Of a DNA stretch of 33,435 nucleotides, positions 20,727 through 31,554 are shown piece by piece (the stretch's first letter is position 1; each line of letters opens with the position of its first letter). Under the pieces are notes generated by a model that saw only the letters and a list, made by a program, of their open reading frames with translations, made no database searches and was not told the DNA's origin. Source of the stretch: Gnetum montanum (taxonomy: Eukaryota; Streptophyta; Gnetopsida; Gnetales; Gnetaceae); contig MNCI01020850.1 in the NCBI GenBank assembly GCA_015680685.1, forward strand, positions 351,998 to 385,432, given 5' to 3'. Position numbers and translations under genes: made by a program.

Positions 20727-21305
20727 GACGAGCTCTTTGATTCATCCTTATAGCACTTGAGATTTGTTTTCTTATGCATCTCTTTTATTTTATTTTCTTA
20801 TGCATCTCTTTTATTTTATGCACTTTACATTTCTGTTATTAGCACAGCAATTCATTTTGATCAATTAAGAAAATCGTTAAATTAGACAAGCATGACCACT
20901 TCAAGCATGCGTGTAACGCTTGGTAATCTAGTAACGATTAGCGTTTGGTAATCCCAGTAGTGTTGCACTGGTTCAGGATGTGTACGGCAAGTGGGAACGG
21001 ATGTTGGTGTTAGGATTAGTTAGAAATTAGTTAATGAGTAGTTAAGTTAAATTAGTCACTTAGTTACCTCTCTCCTTCCCTACTAGTGCAAGACATAAAA
21101 ACATAAAAGCTATAAAAATCATATGCCTCAAGCTTACTTAACCATACAATTGTGACATATAGGTAAGCTTGGGAAGACAATGATCAACCAACTTGTCCTT
21201 GTTCCACAAGGGTGCATAAGGACTTAGTCCTTGAAATTCAACTGGATCGTGTGTGAAATGCTCATATTCGTATGGTTGAGCATAGGGGTACCTCGCTTCT
21301 CATCA

Positions 21306-21310
21306 TTTGA
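21306..21310. other. Right target-site duplication of element B
   Basis: TTTGA, matching TTTGG at 11296-11300 except for one transition. Confidence 0.65.
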
Positions 21311-23255
21311 GTAATAGGTTTCATCCTATTTTTGGTAGTGAAAAAGTTAGATTTGGTACGCATGGGACTATTGTCAACATTTTTATAATGTTTTAGATTT
21401 TGGTATGCATTTGCTTATCCCTATGTGCCTACTTTATCATTGATGCTTATTTCTTTATCTATTTAATTTTATTGGCATCCACAATTTTATTAAGCAACAT
21501 TTTATTTTTCCACAATTTAAATTTTTATATAAGTAATGCCTTCCTAGCCTAAGCCTAATTAGCAGGGTGCTACAAAAAATTATTACATTTCTTAGAATTT
21601 CATTGCATTTTAAAAATAATCTAAAATTGGTTATAAAGTATAATTTTTGGATAAATGAAATGATGAAAAGAATTGCAAAATGACTTGGAGAAAATTTGAG
21701 AGAATGAGAATTCCTAGAACCATCTTAGGATTATAATCATTTTCTTAGTGTAAATATGATATTAATATGGGTAGATGTGTGGACTATTTATTAATTAATT
21801 TTGATTGAGATTAGATTTAGCACTAAGGAGAATTCACCTATTAGTTTGTAGGGTAACCCTAGTTACACAATTGATGTAATTCCCACTAGTTTTGTTGGCC
21901 CTTATCAAGGATGGTACCTAGAATAAGGAAAGAAACTAATCCATTCTTGGGTTCTTTTTGCATCTAGAAGATCAATAATAGTTCTAAAGTGATTATTTGA
22001 TGTGGTCTCTTTGCTAGCACTAGCATAATAATAAGAATATTAATCAAAAACCTATAGGCATGTTTAGTTGATTATTTTGTTATTTGATCATTATGATGAT
22101 GAACTTATAACTGATAACTTTGGCACATGTTACAAATTGATGAATCAAGTGAGGGGTGCTAAATCTACATGTTTGTCAAGTGGTGGTGGTGATAGCCATT
22201 TTATTAATAAATTTATTACATCCTCATGAATAATTGTATTATAGTTGATGTCTTTTTATTTTGCTAAACATTTTATATAGAGCTTGTACCTTACTTCATG
22301 CACCCTAGTTCCACTACACATGTTAATAGACCACATAGAAAATACTTGTAATGTTAATCCTACTTAATCACATTTGTATTGATCCCTTTTTTATATAATT
22401 ATATATAATGATGAAGCTAGTGGATCTAAGAATGATAATGAAGTGTAGTTTAGGCTTTTATTTTATTCCAATTTGAGATTTATGTTAAGAAAAGCTTAAA
22501 GCATATGATGATAAGTTATGCTGAATTTAGTATTTGAATTGTAACTTGGACAATTATTATATTGGACTTGTGATCTATTAAATGTTTAAATTTGTGAGGT
22601 TTATTTTAGGAATATTTTTAATAAATATTTTAAAGCTATCAAAACTAATTGTACCTATTTTTCTAATTTCTTGTTAAATAATCTTTTAATATTTTTTCTT
22701 TATATTATATGATTTTTAAATTCCAAGCAGTCTAGATTTGTTAATAAAAAATAGAGTTAAAATGTAGGAAAATTTTTGTGGATGGAGGCGTGGGGTGGGC
22801 ATGGTGTCAAACCTCAAAAAAATAAATAATATTATTTAAAAATTTAGAATATATCAAATCATTGAAGAAAGAACCTAAAGAAAAAGCCCACCAGTTTTTG
22901 AAATGCCTTTTTAGGTTTTTATCCTTCCAACCATTTCTAAGAAAACATACTTTTTAGGTAGGAAAAGGATTAGGCCTTGCCCTTATTTAGAAGCGCTCTC
23001 AAAGATTTTCACTTCTTATTAAAGTGTTTCTTGTAAAGAGAAGGAGAAAACTCTCTCTAAAGAAAAAAGAACATATCAAGACAAATAGCAACAAAACTTG
23101 AAAATTTTCATCCTTGAGACTCCAAAACAAAAAGAAATTAATAGTGTAAAAAAAAAAAATAATTGTTCATCTTTTACTTGTAACTTTTTTCTTGAAAGAT
23201 GGAGTTGAAAAGTGATATCTTTGAGAATCTAGTATTTGACACTAGAAAGAGGTCA
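21311..23255. other. AT-rich intergenic stretch, no gene seen
   Basis: Right flank of element B. No frame of interest, RNA gene or LTR edge recognised. A 12-base A run is at 23148-23159. The part nearest 23255 may be the 3' untranslated end of the neighbouring minus-strand LINE, but no poly-A tail or target duplication could be identified. Confidence 0.45.
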
Positions 23256-24860
23256 TAGTTATCCTCTTGCTACTAGAAAATAATCACATCCAAGCTTCCA
23301 AATAGAGTAGAGAACAAGTGGTTTAAGATAATTCCAAGTGCAAAGAAACGAAGTGGATAAAGCATATTGATTTCCAAGAATGACTTCATTAATGTTTGGT
23401 TGAAAGTTATTATAAATTCAGGATATCCATTTCCAAGCATGCTAAGCAGTGGGACACTTCAAAAAATATGAGAAAATGAATCTTGACTTCTACAAAGAGG
23501 AATTTGAGGAAACATATTTCTCATGTTTAAGACTTTGATGAATAAGAAATCATAAAATAATATGAATTTTAGGAAATGTAGGAGCTCTCTAAATATCTTT
23601 CATTTTCCTTATCCAAAAATTGAATGATAATTTCATTTTGTAGACCTTATTGAATTTATTATAAATAAAATCATTATTTTTAATAATCTCATAAAAAAAT
23701 TTTGAATTAAAATGAAAAACATATCTACCATCCATTCAAAAAATATCTAGAAAAGCTTGATGCAAATTTTTGTCAACTTTAAATAAATTATAAAAATTAG
23801 AAATTAATTTTTCAAAATTTATTTTCCTTTTACTATTAAAACCATAGAGGCTATAGTATTTATTCTAAGTAATCCATCTATCACGCATATGTAGATAAGA
23901 AATTATAGTGATACCAAATCTACTCGATGTGGTACACAATCTAGATGCATTAGTAACCCAAGCTCCTTTAGTAAAAAGAAGCCACCATAGGCTAATTTTC
24001 TTAAGCATATCTTCTAAAACTATAATATTATATAATTATAATATTTATAAATATTGCACCATATCTTCCAAATTTGTTTAAGAATTGGAGAATTAAGAAT
24101 ACAAATGGCTTAAGGAAAAAGAAGATAGTGAAGAAAGTTATTAGAAGACTAGTTGTTATCATTTGTAGGATTTTCTTGCATAAGTTTGTTTTTTTAAAGG
24201 AGCATCCAAAAATCATCTTCATTAATGCACTTTGTAATCCATTGTACTGTAAGAGAAATGCCCTAGTCATAACAATCAATAAGCCTAAGTCTTCCATCTT
24301 TCTTGCTACTAGTGCAAATATCCAAAGCAACTTTAGAAAAACCTTTTCTATGTTGCTTAGCAAAGTAAATAAACTGACGAATAATATGATCAATTCTCTC
24401 ATAAAAAGTTTTAAAAGGAACCCAACAACTAGAGTAGTAAACATGAGTTAATTGAAGCATTTTCTTAATAACTAAAACTTTTCCAACACAAGTGAGCTAT
24501 ATTTCTTTCCATTTATCAAGCTTTTTTTCCATTTTATCAACCACACAATTCCAAAAAATAGTAAGATTAGGCTCAGAGAAAACATATATTTCTAAAATTT
24601 TGAAGATAGAATATTTTTTTTTCAAGGGTTTACAAGGCTTGAGAGTAATCCACTCATCAATATTATCATTATAATAAATAGCATATTTTTGCCAATTGAT
24701 CCAAGAGCCAAATAACATGCAATAATCTTCCACTCTAGCTAATAGGTTATTGATATGTTCTAGAGGATTATTGATCATAAAAAAGAATCATCTACAAAGT
24801 GCATTTAAATATTTGTGTGCGTAATCTCTTCTATTGTACTCCATAGGCTATTATGTTTCA
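23256..24860 (-). pseudogene. L1-type LINE remnant: end of RT and zinc-knuckle-like C terminus
   Basis: The minus-strand reading starts near 24860 with GSTIEEITHTNI, a stop, then MHFVDDSFF, the FADD catalytic box of plant LINE reverse transcriptases (24784-24798). Then come MINNPLEHINNLL, LFGSWINWQK, FWNCVVDKMEKKLDKWKEI (24497-24778), YYSSCWVPF, KVALDI and KKDGRLRLIDCYD (24263-24460). Further on are RDRWIT, FNSKFFYEII and a Cys/His C-terminal region with W-K around 23420-23510, as in the zf-RVT domain. At least four frame breaks and several stops. Everything upstream of the FADD box, including the endonuclease, is absent, consistent with 5' truncation on insertion. The antisense open frames 24074-24451 and 24492-24674 are shadows. 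Confidence 0.75.
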
Positions 24861-25729
24861 TAATTTTTTCCCATTAGAGCCTATACGTACTTAAGCTAAA
24901 CTTTATTAGAAAACCCTAGGACATTACATTATCCTTCCTTCCATATTTCTCCTAATCTTATCTTTAACACTTCTTATCTAGTCTAATTTAAGAGGTGTGA
25001 CAATAGACCAATTAGCAAATGATTGTTTATGAGGGTACAATCATTCACAATGTATCAAACACATTACAAGACTTCAAGCATAGCTCTCAACATATGCATA
25101 ACAAAGTTGAGCATAACAAGTTATGCATCAAATGAATTTGATTCTTGGAAGCATGGATTCATGATTCAAAAACATATGTGGTGCATAGGGATTTGAAAAT
25201 ACTAGGAATATATTCACATGTGGGTACATAAATTAAAATATAATAAGACATTTAATGTATAATTTTTAAATGTGTTGTTTAAAAAGAAGATTGTTCATGA
25301 AAGATATGAGTCACATCTAATCTCCATGATTATTTTTTTATTTTTTCTCAATTTTATATTTATTTTAATTTAAGTTAAATTAAAACTACCCACAATGAAT
25401 CTAATGTACTTCTATTCATGCTCCCACTTCCAATATGCATTATACATGTAAACTTTCTAGGATTCATGAATCCCTAGCACATACATAACAAGTCATAATC
25501 ACATGGCATATTCTCATATACATATCACACAAGACATACTTAATCATTTACAAATCTTAAATCACTCATAAGACATCATATGATTATTCCACAGAGTTCA
25601 AAATCTATAAGTATGTTCTACAATAAATCACTAGTGGAGCATGACTTAAAACCATTCTTCTTCTTCTTTGTTAGGTGTGTTATTAATTTTAAGTTTAAAA
25701 CATCTTCATGTTGTAATGCTTGTCATGTT
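24861..25729. other. AT-rich intergenic stretch, no gene seen
   Basis: No coding or RNA signal recognised between the LINE remnant and the Copia LTR. The 83-codon frame at 25580-25831 straddles the probable LTR start and has no recognisable similarity. Confidence 0.45.
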
Positions 25730-25887
25730 GGCAATTTATTCTTAGCATGTTGGCTGAAAATAACAAAAGCCAATGTACATAATATGTCAAAAGAATATGT
25801 AACTTCTCACACCCAATTTGGCCATGATTAATTATGGATTATAACTTCATAGTTTGACTTTTACCCAAAGCATGACATTGTGACCAC

Positions 25888-25895
25888 TATATAAG
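25888..25895 (+). promoter_or_regulatory. Copia LTR TATA box
   Basis: TATATAAG flanked by short inverted arms CCACT/AGTGG. It is followed by about 230 bases of LTR before the solo LTR interruption. Confidence 0.5.
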
Positions 25896-26125
25896 TGGAT
25901 GCTTTTGTGGTTTTATGACAACACATCTTCACCAAATCAACGGATATGTGAGGCATAATTCAAGTTGCAATCTCTTCCTCTTGTGAAAATTTGATCCAAG
26001 CTTGTTGTAAGTCTCAAGGAAAAGAAGACTTGGATTTCTAAGGCTTGCTAGGAGCTGAGGTTTTTGTATGCTTTTCCCAGGATAATTTCTTAAGTTCTTG
26101 ATGCATTCCTTTTGATTTCATAATT

Positions 26126-26130
26126 GAATG
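26126..26130. other. Left target-site duplication of the solo LTR
   Basis: GAATG, perfectly repeated at 29433-29437 on the other side of the 3.3-kb LTR. Confidence 0.85.
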
Positions 26131-27220
26131 TGTTGGCGACCGTTTGGGACGCGACCGCCAACGAGTGTCCTCGAATAGGATTTAGGTGCCTGCTGGTCTC
26201 TGGCAACACCAAGGCTCAGATACCTCCAAATAACTCAGTAGTTAATGTGAGTATGTGTGTGTGCTGTTGCGGCATGCGGTTGTGTGCAATGTAACGATTG
26301 CGTGTGTGTGAAATACAAATGACTTACTTTAAGAGATTCAGCCAACTTTATCAAGTACTGTGAGTTATTGAGAGTTTCCTATTTTGTTCAAACTACCTAG
26401 TCTATGCGGTCCCTATAATACCTGCTTGTAACAAGTAAAATTTTGCATAAACATTTGAGCACAACTCCGCAAATCTACTCCTAATTTTCCCCAGAGAGAG
26501 ATATATAGTTCCACAAGAAAACTAGAAATAGAGCAAGATTCAAAGGAAATAGACAGAAAGAAAAGAAAGCAGATTTGTGTGGACCTCAAATATTTAAACA
26601 AGGTAAAATGACACGAGTAAACACTTCGCAATAAAGCTATTCCAAATTCAATATCTATGAATTGTTCAAACTTCCAAGACTCAAACAAGCAATATCTTCA
26701 AGACAATCCTACTGTACTACCAAAAATTGCTGCGTAAACTACCATGTACGAGACTCCATTTTGGCTAGACAGTAGATGTCAACGATTGCATTTAAACAGA
26801 ACCTTTAAAAGACTTGACAATTTCTGATTGAAATAACACGGAAAATCACTCTAAAGATAAAAAGAAGCTATTCTGGTCCCATCAAAATACCAAAGATTTT
26901 CTGAACCCTCTCGACTACCAAATTGTTCCACGGCGTGACTACAAACAGAGGCTCTCTTCCAACAATCCAATAGCAGTTCCCAAACGTTGCACAATAACGA
27001 AATTTACTACTAAAATGCTCTCAAGGCTTTTTGAACACAAGCGCTTCTATGGCAAAATTTTAACAGAAATTCCTATTGGGCAACAAGAACAATAAGAGCA
27101 ATCTAAAAATCCCAAAATTACTTGCCAAGAATGATACTACCTAAACCACTAGCTAAGCAATTAAAACAAAACAAAAATGAAATGCATAACTCACAGGACC
27201 ATGACAAAGAGGCTGAAATC

Positions 27221-27226
27221 TTTATT
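27221..27226 (-). terminator. Polyadenylation signal of the solo LTR
   Basis: AATAAA on the minus strand in 'gctagaataaagatttc', about 105 bases after the TATA box. Confidence 0.5.
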
Positions 27227-27327
27227 CTAGCAAGCCATCTTGCAAACAATCTTCTTTACAAATCTTCCAAGTGTGATGATGATGCTCCTTGATGTATGAT
27301 GATCCTTCCTCCTTGACCCTTGAAGCC

Positions 27328-27335
27328 TATTTATA
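27328..27335 (-). promoter_or_regulatory. TATA box of the solo LTR
   Basis: TATAAATA on the minus strand within the near-palindrome CCTATAAATAGG. It is followed downstream by AATAAA at a spacing typical of a short R region. Confidence 0.55.
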
Positions 27336-27407
27336 GGATTCCAAGGTAGGTAGGGAAGTTACATTTTCAAAAATATCTTAAAAATATCTCACCTAACTTC
27401 TCTCCCA

Positions 27408-27480
27408 AGTAACTTGGCCAACCAATTAGGAGATTACTTGGCCAACAAGTTAGGAGGTTACTTGCCCAACAAGTTAGGTA
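27408..27480. repeat. Tandem repeat in solo LTR (24-bp unit)
   Basis: Three imperfect copies of 'acttggccaacaagttagga' plus a few bases. Sits about 75-150 bases upstream of the TATA box. Confidence 0.65.
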
Positions 27481-27547
27481 AGTTACAACAACTTTGGGTG
27501 GTTTCAACCACAAAAGAGATAAAAATGCTGCATCTGACACATGTCCC

Positions 27548-27660
27548 ATGTAGTTGCCAAGTGTCTTCATGTAGTTGCCAAGTGTCTTCATTCAGTTGCC
27601 AAGTGTCTTCATGGAGATAAACAGGTTGTAGGTGACAAGTGTCCCATGCAAGTGACAAGT
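27548..27660. repeat. Tandem repeat in solo LTR (21-bp unit)
   Basis: Three close copies of 'atgtagttgccaagtgtctt' followed by two or three looser 'gtgacaagtgtccc' copies. Upstream of the TATA box on the minus strand. The short open frames here (27414-27620, 27458-27658) are translations of the repeat. Confidence 0.7.
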
Positions 27661-28439
27661 GGCCTTTTTAATTGACATGTGGCCATTTTGGAGACAAAAA
27701 GGCTATAATTGATAAGTGGCCTTGGTGGTTATAAGTATCATGGGAAATTAAAATTTAGTTGTAACCACCAAGGGGAAGTTATCACCACCATGATATTTAA
27801 AAATTGCAGAGGACACTTGTTCTATACATATAACATTGAATAACTGCCCTATAACTTCTCTTTCCTTTTGAAATAATAAAATATTTTCTTCAAATCATAG
27901 TAATAAAGATAGTGATCATAATAAATATATATCTATTGCCCCCTAACTTGACAAAATTAAATATATATCTATGGACCACGTACGATCTTTATAATTGTTC
28001 AAAAAAAACTGTTAACAATATTAAACTCTTTGTGATATGCGGCATCTTTGTTTGACCATGCTCTGGAAATACCACGGCAATCTCATGGTTTAGCTTTTCA
28101 CGTCTCTCCTGAAATGCCTCCAAGCGCGAGTGTGGAAAAGCTTGACCACACCTTCCGCGTCCGTTATGGCTGCTCTGCTGTTTCCGCTGCTGCTCTGCTG
28201 TTTTATTATTTTGTTTCCTGCAGTGCATTTGTGGATGCGTGGGATTGAACCCAAAAAACGTAGATTTCGGTTTGGGTTTTTCTTTATGCATCCTGCGTTT
28301 GCGTTGGTGCTGCCGTTATTGTTCTAAGTTGCCTCCGTGCACCCGCTGCCTGGGTGTTTTGTGGGAGCCGTTTCCTGAATTAACCCTGCGGAAACAGACC
28401 CACGAATTCCCAAGAACCCCCAAACAGAATCTGTGAACA

Positions 28440-28582
28440 AGGCCGCGGTTTTTTGCAAATTTCAGAGCAAATTAGGGCCGCGATTTTCTGCAAATTTCAG
28501 AGCAAATTAGGGCCACGTTTTTCAGCAAATTAGGGCCACATTTTTCTGCAAATTAGGGCCACGATTTTCAGCAAATTAGGGC
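28440..28582. repeat. Tandem repeat 'ttcagcaaattagggccacg' in solo LTR
   Basis: Five or so copies in two length classes: about 40 bases with 'gcaaatttcagagcaaattagggccgcg', and a shorter class of about 24-26 bases with only one 'gcaaattagggccac'. The shorter class looks like an internal deletion of the longer. Confidence 0.75.
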
Positions 28583-28953
28583 CTGAAACACCATAAAAAT
28601 TTTGGCAACACTTCCAAACAACTTCAGAGCCTCTGAAATGGCTTCAAGCAGCCCACCATGGAGCAAGCAAGGTTCCCCGGGTGCCCACAAATCACGGCGG
28701 CAAGTCTTGGTATCAAGAATCATCCATTTTAAGGTCAAAAAGTGGAATTTTGGCTAAGTACAATGTGCTCGCGTTGTGTTTACGCTACTCAGCGTAAGGA
28801 TTAGCGTCACCAATATCCGGGGCCCTGAAACTAAGTCAAAACAAGCTAAAATCAAGCACAAGGACCTCCCATGACTTTTGCCAAGGTCCCCAGCGGTTCC
28901 CAGCCTTCAGAAAATCAAGATTCGGGCATTAAATGAGGTGTTTTCGGCTGGTT

Positions 28954-29111
28954 ACGCTCAAACACTATTCATCTTACGTTGCAAAGCGTAAGCTGCGTAA
29001 TCACTATTCACTACGTAAAACACTATTCATCTTACGTTGCAGAGCGTAAGTTGCGTAATCACTATTCACTGCGTAAAACACTATTCATCTTACGCTCAAA
29101 CACTATTCATC
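28954..29111. repeat. 'cactattcatcttacg' repeat array in solo LTR
   Basis: Two close copies of a roughly 60-base unit beginning 'cactattcatcttacgttgc' and containing the palindromic CTTACG(...)CGTAAG, followed by partial units that pass into the next duplication. More GC- and CpG-rich than the surroundings. Confidence 0.7.
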
Positions 29112-29263
29112 GCGCGAACACTATTCATCGAAGTTTCAGAAAAAATTCCAGAAAAGTTTCAGAAAATGGCAGAGAATTANTGAACACTATTCAACGCGCG
29201 AACACTATTCATTGAAGTTTCAGAAAAAATTCCAGAAAAGTTTCAGAAAATGGCAGAGAATTA
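29112..29263. repeat. 68-bp duplication around a single N
   Basis: 29112-29179 and 29196-29263 are both 68 bases and by eye differ at one base (c/t at the 'attcatcgaag' site). Between them lies one undetermined base at 29180 and a partial extra unit. May be a true tandem duplication or an assembly joint. Confidence 0.75.
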
Positions 29264-29432
29264 CCAGCATGCATCCAACCCAAGCACAACTGTCCATTAG
29301 ACAAATGCTACCAGATCCACAAAGCTTTAACATGCCCTCAGCCCTTGAATATAACTTTGATAATTCTTGTAACTTACCAAACTCAAAGCCCTGAATGTTA
29401 CTGTTCCATAAAATGGCCAAAATGTGCCAACA

Positions 29433-29437
29433 GAATG
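29433..29437. other. Right target-site duplication of the solo LTR
   Basis: GAATG, identical to 26126-26130. Confidence 0.85.
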
Positions 29438-29498
29438 TCTATTCCTATCACTTGCCATTGCTTTATTATCTTACTTAATCAAGGTGTAAATTTATAAA
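29438..29498 (+). repeat. Copia 5' LTR, right part
   Basis: About 60 bases between the solo LTR and the Copia primer site. This is the end of the interrupted LTR. The exact LTR end is unclear, since no clean CA precedes the primer site. Confidence 0.5.
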
Positions 29499-29499
29499 T

Positions 29500-29511
29500 T
29501 GGTATCAGAGC
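29500..29511 (+). other. Copia primer binding site (tRNA-Met)
   Basis: TGGTATCAGAGC, the standard plant Copia site complementary to initiator tRNA-Met. Unmutated. It lies about 40-50 bases before the gag reading begins. Confidence 0.9.
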
Positions 29512-29549
29512 AAGGTTCATTTAATTCTTAAGGCTCTTATATCATTAAG

Positions 29550-30583
29550 TGCATTAAGATAGCGAGTGGTGCTAAGTGCATTGAAGAAATAGAAAAGTTC
29601 AATGGTAGTAACTACAATCTTTAGAAGCTGAGGATGGAAGATTTTCTAGTTGAATAGAAACAAGATGTATGCATCACTAAAATTGAACCAAAGAGCATGA
29701 AAGTTGAAGACTAAAATCAATTAGATTGTCTAGATTTGGGAATAATTCATAAAGGTATTTCTAATCTTGTGCTTATAAATTTTCAAGATGAAAAGACTAC
29801 AATGGGATTATGAGATGATATAGGTAAGATATATCAATCTAGTTCTTACTCAAATAAATTACATCTTAAAAGATAATTATTGTTGTTAAATATATCTAAA
29901 CATAATACTATTGCATCTCATCTTACTACTTTCAATACTATTATTAGACAATTACAGTTAATTATTAGTAAGATGGAAGAAGAAGCTCAATGTATTACCT
30001 TGTTACAATCAATTTCTAATTCATGGGAAAATATTGTTCAAAAAATTACTAGTACAATTACCTCTTTAAAATTTGATGAGGTTGTAGGATAGCTAATAAC
30101 TATGGAACTTTGAAGAAAGTGCTCTAAGCCTACACCTACTGAAGCATTAGTAAATAAAAGATCAAGAAAAAAGCAATTGAGTAAATCCTTCAGTAAAAAT
30201 AATTCTAAATTCAAGAAAGCTATTGATGAATCTCCCAAGAGAATATCAAAATTTTGACACTATGGAAATTATGGCCACTTGAGAAATGATTGCAAATTTT
30301 TGAAGAAAAAAGAGAAAGATGCTGGATCTGATTCTTCTAAGAAAGATGCTAATGTAGAAATACTAGACTTGTATATAGTCATAACTATAGGTAACTCTAA
30401 TTGTAATCACTAGTATATTAATTTAGGTACTTCATATATATTTACACCAAGAAGAGAATGATTTTTTGAATACCATGAAGTTATGTCTGCTTCTATTTTC
30501 TTGGGAATGATTAAACATGTATTGTTAAGGGTTATGATAAAGTCAAGTTGTTTTGTAATGGTAGAATAATTATACTTACCAAG
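29550..30583 (+). pseudogene. Copia gag and start of protease, interrupted
   Basis: The reading includes EEIEKFNGSNYNL, KLRMEDFLVE (typical Copia gag N terminus), LLNISKHNTIASHLTTFNTI, LLQSISNSWENIVQKI and SLKFDEVV. The zinc knuckle at 30255-30293 reads stop-HYGNYGHLRNDC: the first two Cys are lost (one to a stop, one to Tyr), while His and the last Cys remain. The protease start follows: YINLGTSYIFTPRREWFF-like sequence with Asn (30420-30422) in place of the catalytic Asp, and a stop in place of the Trp. It ends abruptly at 30583, where the element C LTR begins, so integrase and RT are not in the window. Open stretch 29880-30092. Confidence 0.82.
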
Positions 30584-31009
30584 TGATGAGTGGCGAGGTA
30601 CCCCTACACTCAACCATACGAATATGAGTGTGCACGCGCGATCTGGTTGAACTCCGCAGACTAAATGCCTTAACACCACAAGAAACACTTGGGGTTAATC
30701 GTTCGTTGTCTTCCCAGGGTTGCTTGTAAGTATCACGGTGTATAGTTAAGCAAGTCTGAGGTATGTGATTTTTTTGGTATTTTTCGGTTTATCTTCTATG
30801 CTATCAGAGGAAAGGGTTGAGAAACTAAGCTAACTCTAACTAATGTCCTAAGTCTAAATTAACTAGCGTCAGCATCCGTTCCCACTTACCGGACACACCC
30901 TAAACTATGCAACTGTGGCTTACCAAACGCTAATCGTTATTGGGATGACCACACGTAACGCAAGTGCTCGAAGTGGTCGTACTGAGGCACCTATTTAGCC
31001 TAAGTGTGA

Positions 31010-31290
31010 TAAGCAGCCGATTCCTTAGCTAGCTGTACACACCCGTGGGTGCTCGTAACTAAGTCGTACTTATCACACGTTCTAGCCTAGCAATGAGTAG
31101 CCGATTCCTTGACTAGCTATACACATTGGACTACCACTGGGATTACCAAGTGCAGAATCCTGGAATACACTACTGGGTTACCAAGCAGCCAATGCTCGTA
31201 ATCAAGTCGTACTCATGCGTTGCGACAAGCAGCCGATTCCTTGACTAGCCGTACACGTCCGTAGACGCTCGTAATCAAGTCGTACTTGTG
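31010..31290. repeat. Direct repeats in R-U5 of LTR C
   Basis: Three copies of a unit beginning 'agcagccgattccttgacta' and continuing to 'gctcgtaatcaagtcgtac', at about 31013, 31097 (variant, truncated) and 31229, with 'gttaccaagcagccaatgctc' as a fourth partial. They account for much of this LTR's extra length compared with A and B. Confidence 0.7.
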
Positions 31291-31360
31291 CACACTAGGA
31301 AAGTAGTAAATAAACAATAATAAAACCATGTACTGCAAGGTTTATCCAATCAAGTTCATC

Positions 31361-31366
31361 TTTATT
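31361..31366 (-). terminator. LTR polyadenylation signal, element C
   Basis: AATAAA on the minus strand in 'ggcaataaagatg', closely matching B's 'ggcaataaagaca'. Confidence 0.5.
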
Positions 31367-31532
31367 GCCGTACACAACTTGGATTCAAGTTAGAAGCTGC
31401 TCGAATAAAGAGTCGTTCACTCTAGGACTCTTACTGCGGGCACATGGGAAAAATTCTAACTCTGGAGTGATCAATCTGCCAGAGCTGCGCTACTTCTAGC
31501 TAGGATTGGGAAATGAAGGGAGTGCTGCCTCT

Positions 31533-31540
31533 TATTTATA
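31533..31540 (-). promoter_or_regulatory. LTR TATA box, element C
   Basis: TATAAATA on the minus strand, 66-73 bases inside the LTR, just after the palindromic module. Confidence 0.6.
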
Positions 31541-31554
31541 GATATGGCGGCGGA

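Larger units (their letters stand above)
20389..21305 (+). repeat. 3' LTR of element B (917 bp)
   Basis: TGATGAGAGC to GCTTCTCATCA. It is preceded by the polypurine tract and followed by TTTGA, which matches the left TTTGG flank except for one base. Holds the U3 repeat array (20389-20540), TATAAATA (20547-20554) and AATAAA (20721-20726). Its R-U5 end shows the phrase 'gcttggtaatc...gcgtttggtaatcccagtag', also visible inverted in LTRs A and C. The small open frames 20345-20569 and 20388-20624 are translations of the array. Confidence 0.92.
25730..26130 (+). repeat. Copia 5' LTR, left part
   Basis: Contains a promoter-like TATATAAG (25888-25895) inside 'ccactatataagtgg'. It continues, after the solo LTR insertion, at 29438 and then reaches the Copia primer site. 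The start is uncertain: a TGTTGGC near 25730 would give an LTR of about 460 bases once the insertion is removed, a normal Copia length, but no second LTR is available to fix it. Confidence 0.55.
26131..29432 (-). repeat. 3.3-kb solo LTR inside the Copia LTR
   Basis: Ends are TGTTGGCG and TGTGCCAACA (terminal TG/CA with a TGTTGGC/GCCAACA inverted repeat) and it is flanked by perfect GAATG duplications. No internal coding region is present. Promoter and poly-A signals give the minus orientation: TATAAATA at 27335-27328 and AATAAA at 27226-27221, making U3 about 2.1 kb and R-U5 about 1.2 kb. U3 contains several tandem arrays (separate entries). It is therefore a solo LTR left after LTR-LTR recombination of a long-LTR element, family unidentified. 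Open frames within it, such as 27989-28436 on both strands, overlap each other without any recognisable domain. Confidence 0.85.

Noticed and set aside
24074-24451. 125-codon plus-strand frame
   Set aside because: It is antisense to the LINE reverse transcriptase region, which has recognisable motifs on the minus strand.
27989-28436. Host gene or exon in a GC-richer segment with several overlapping frames
   Set aside because: Frames overlap on both strands, none has a recognisable domain, and the segment is inside the U3 of a solo LTR bounded by perfect target duplications.
28440-29263. Repeat arrays considered as CRISPR-like
   Set aside because: Units are contiguous or irregular without unique spacers, and lie inside an LTR of a plant genome.
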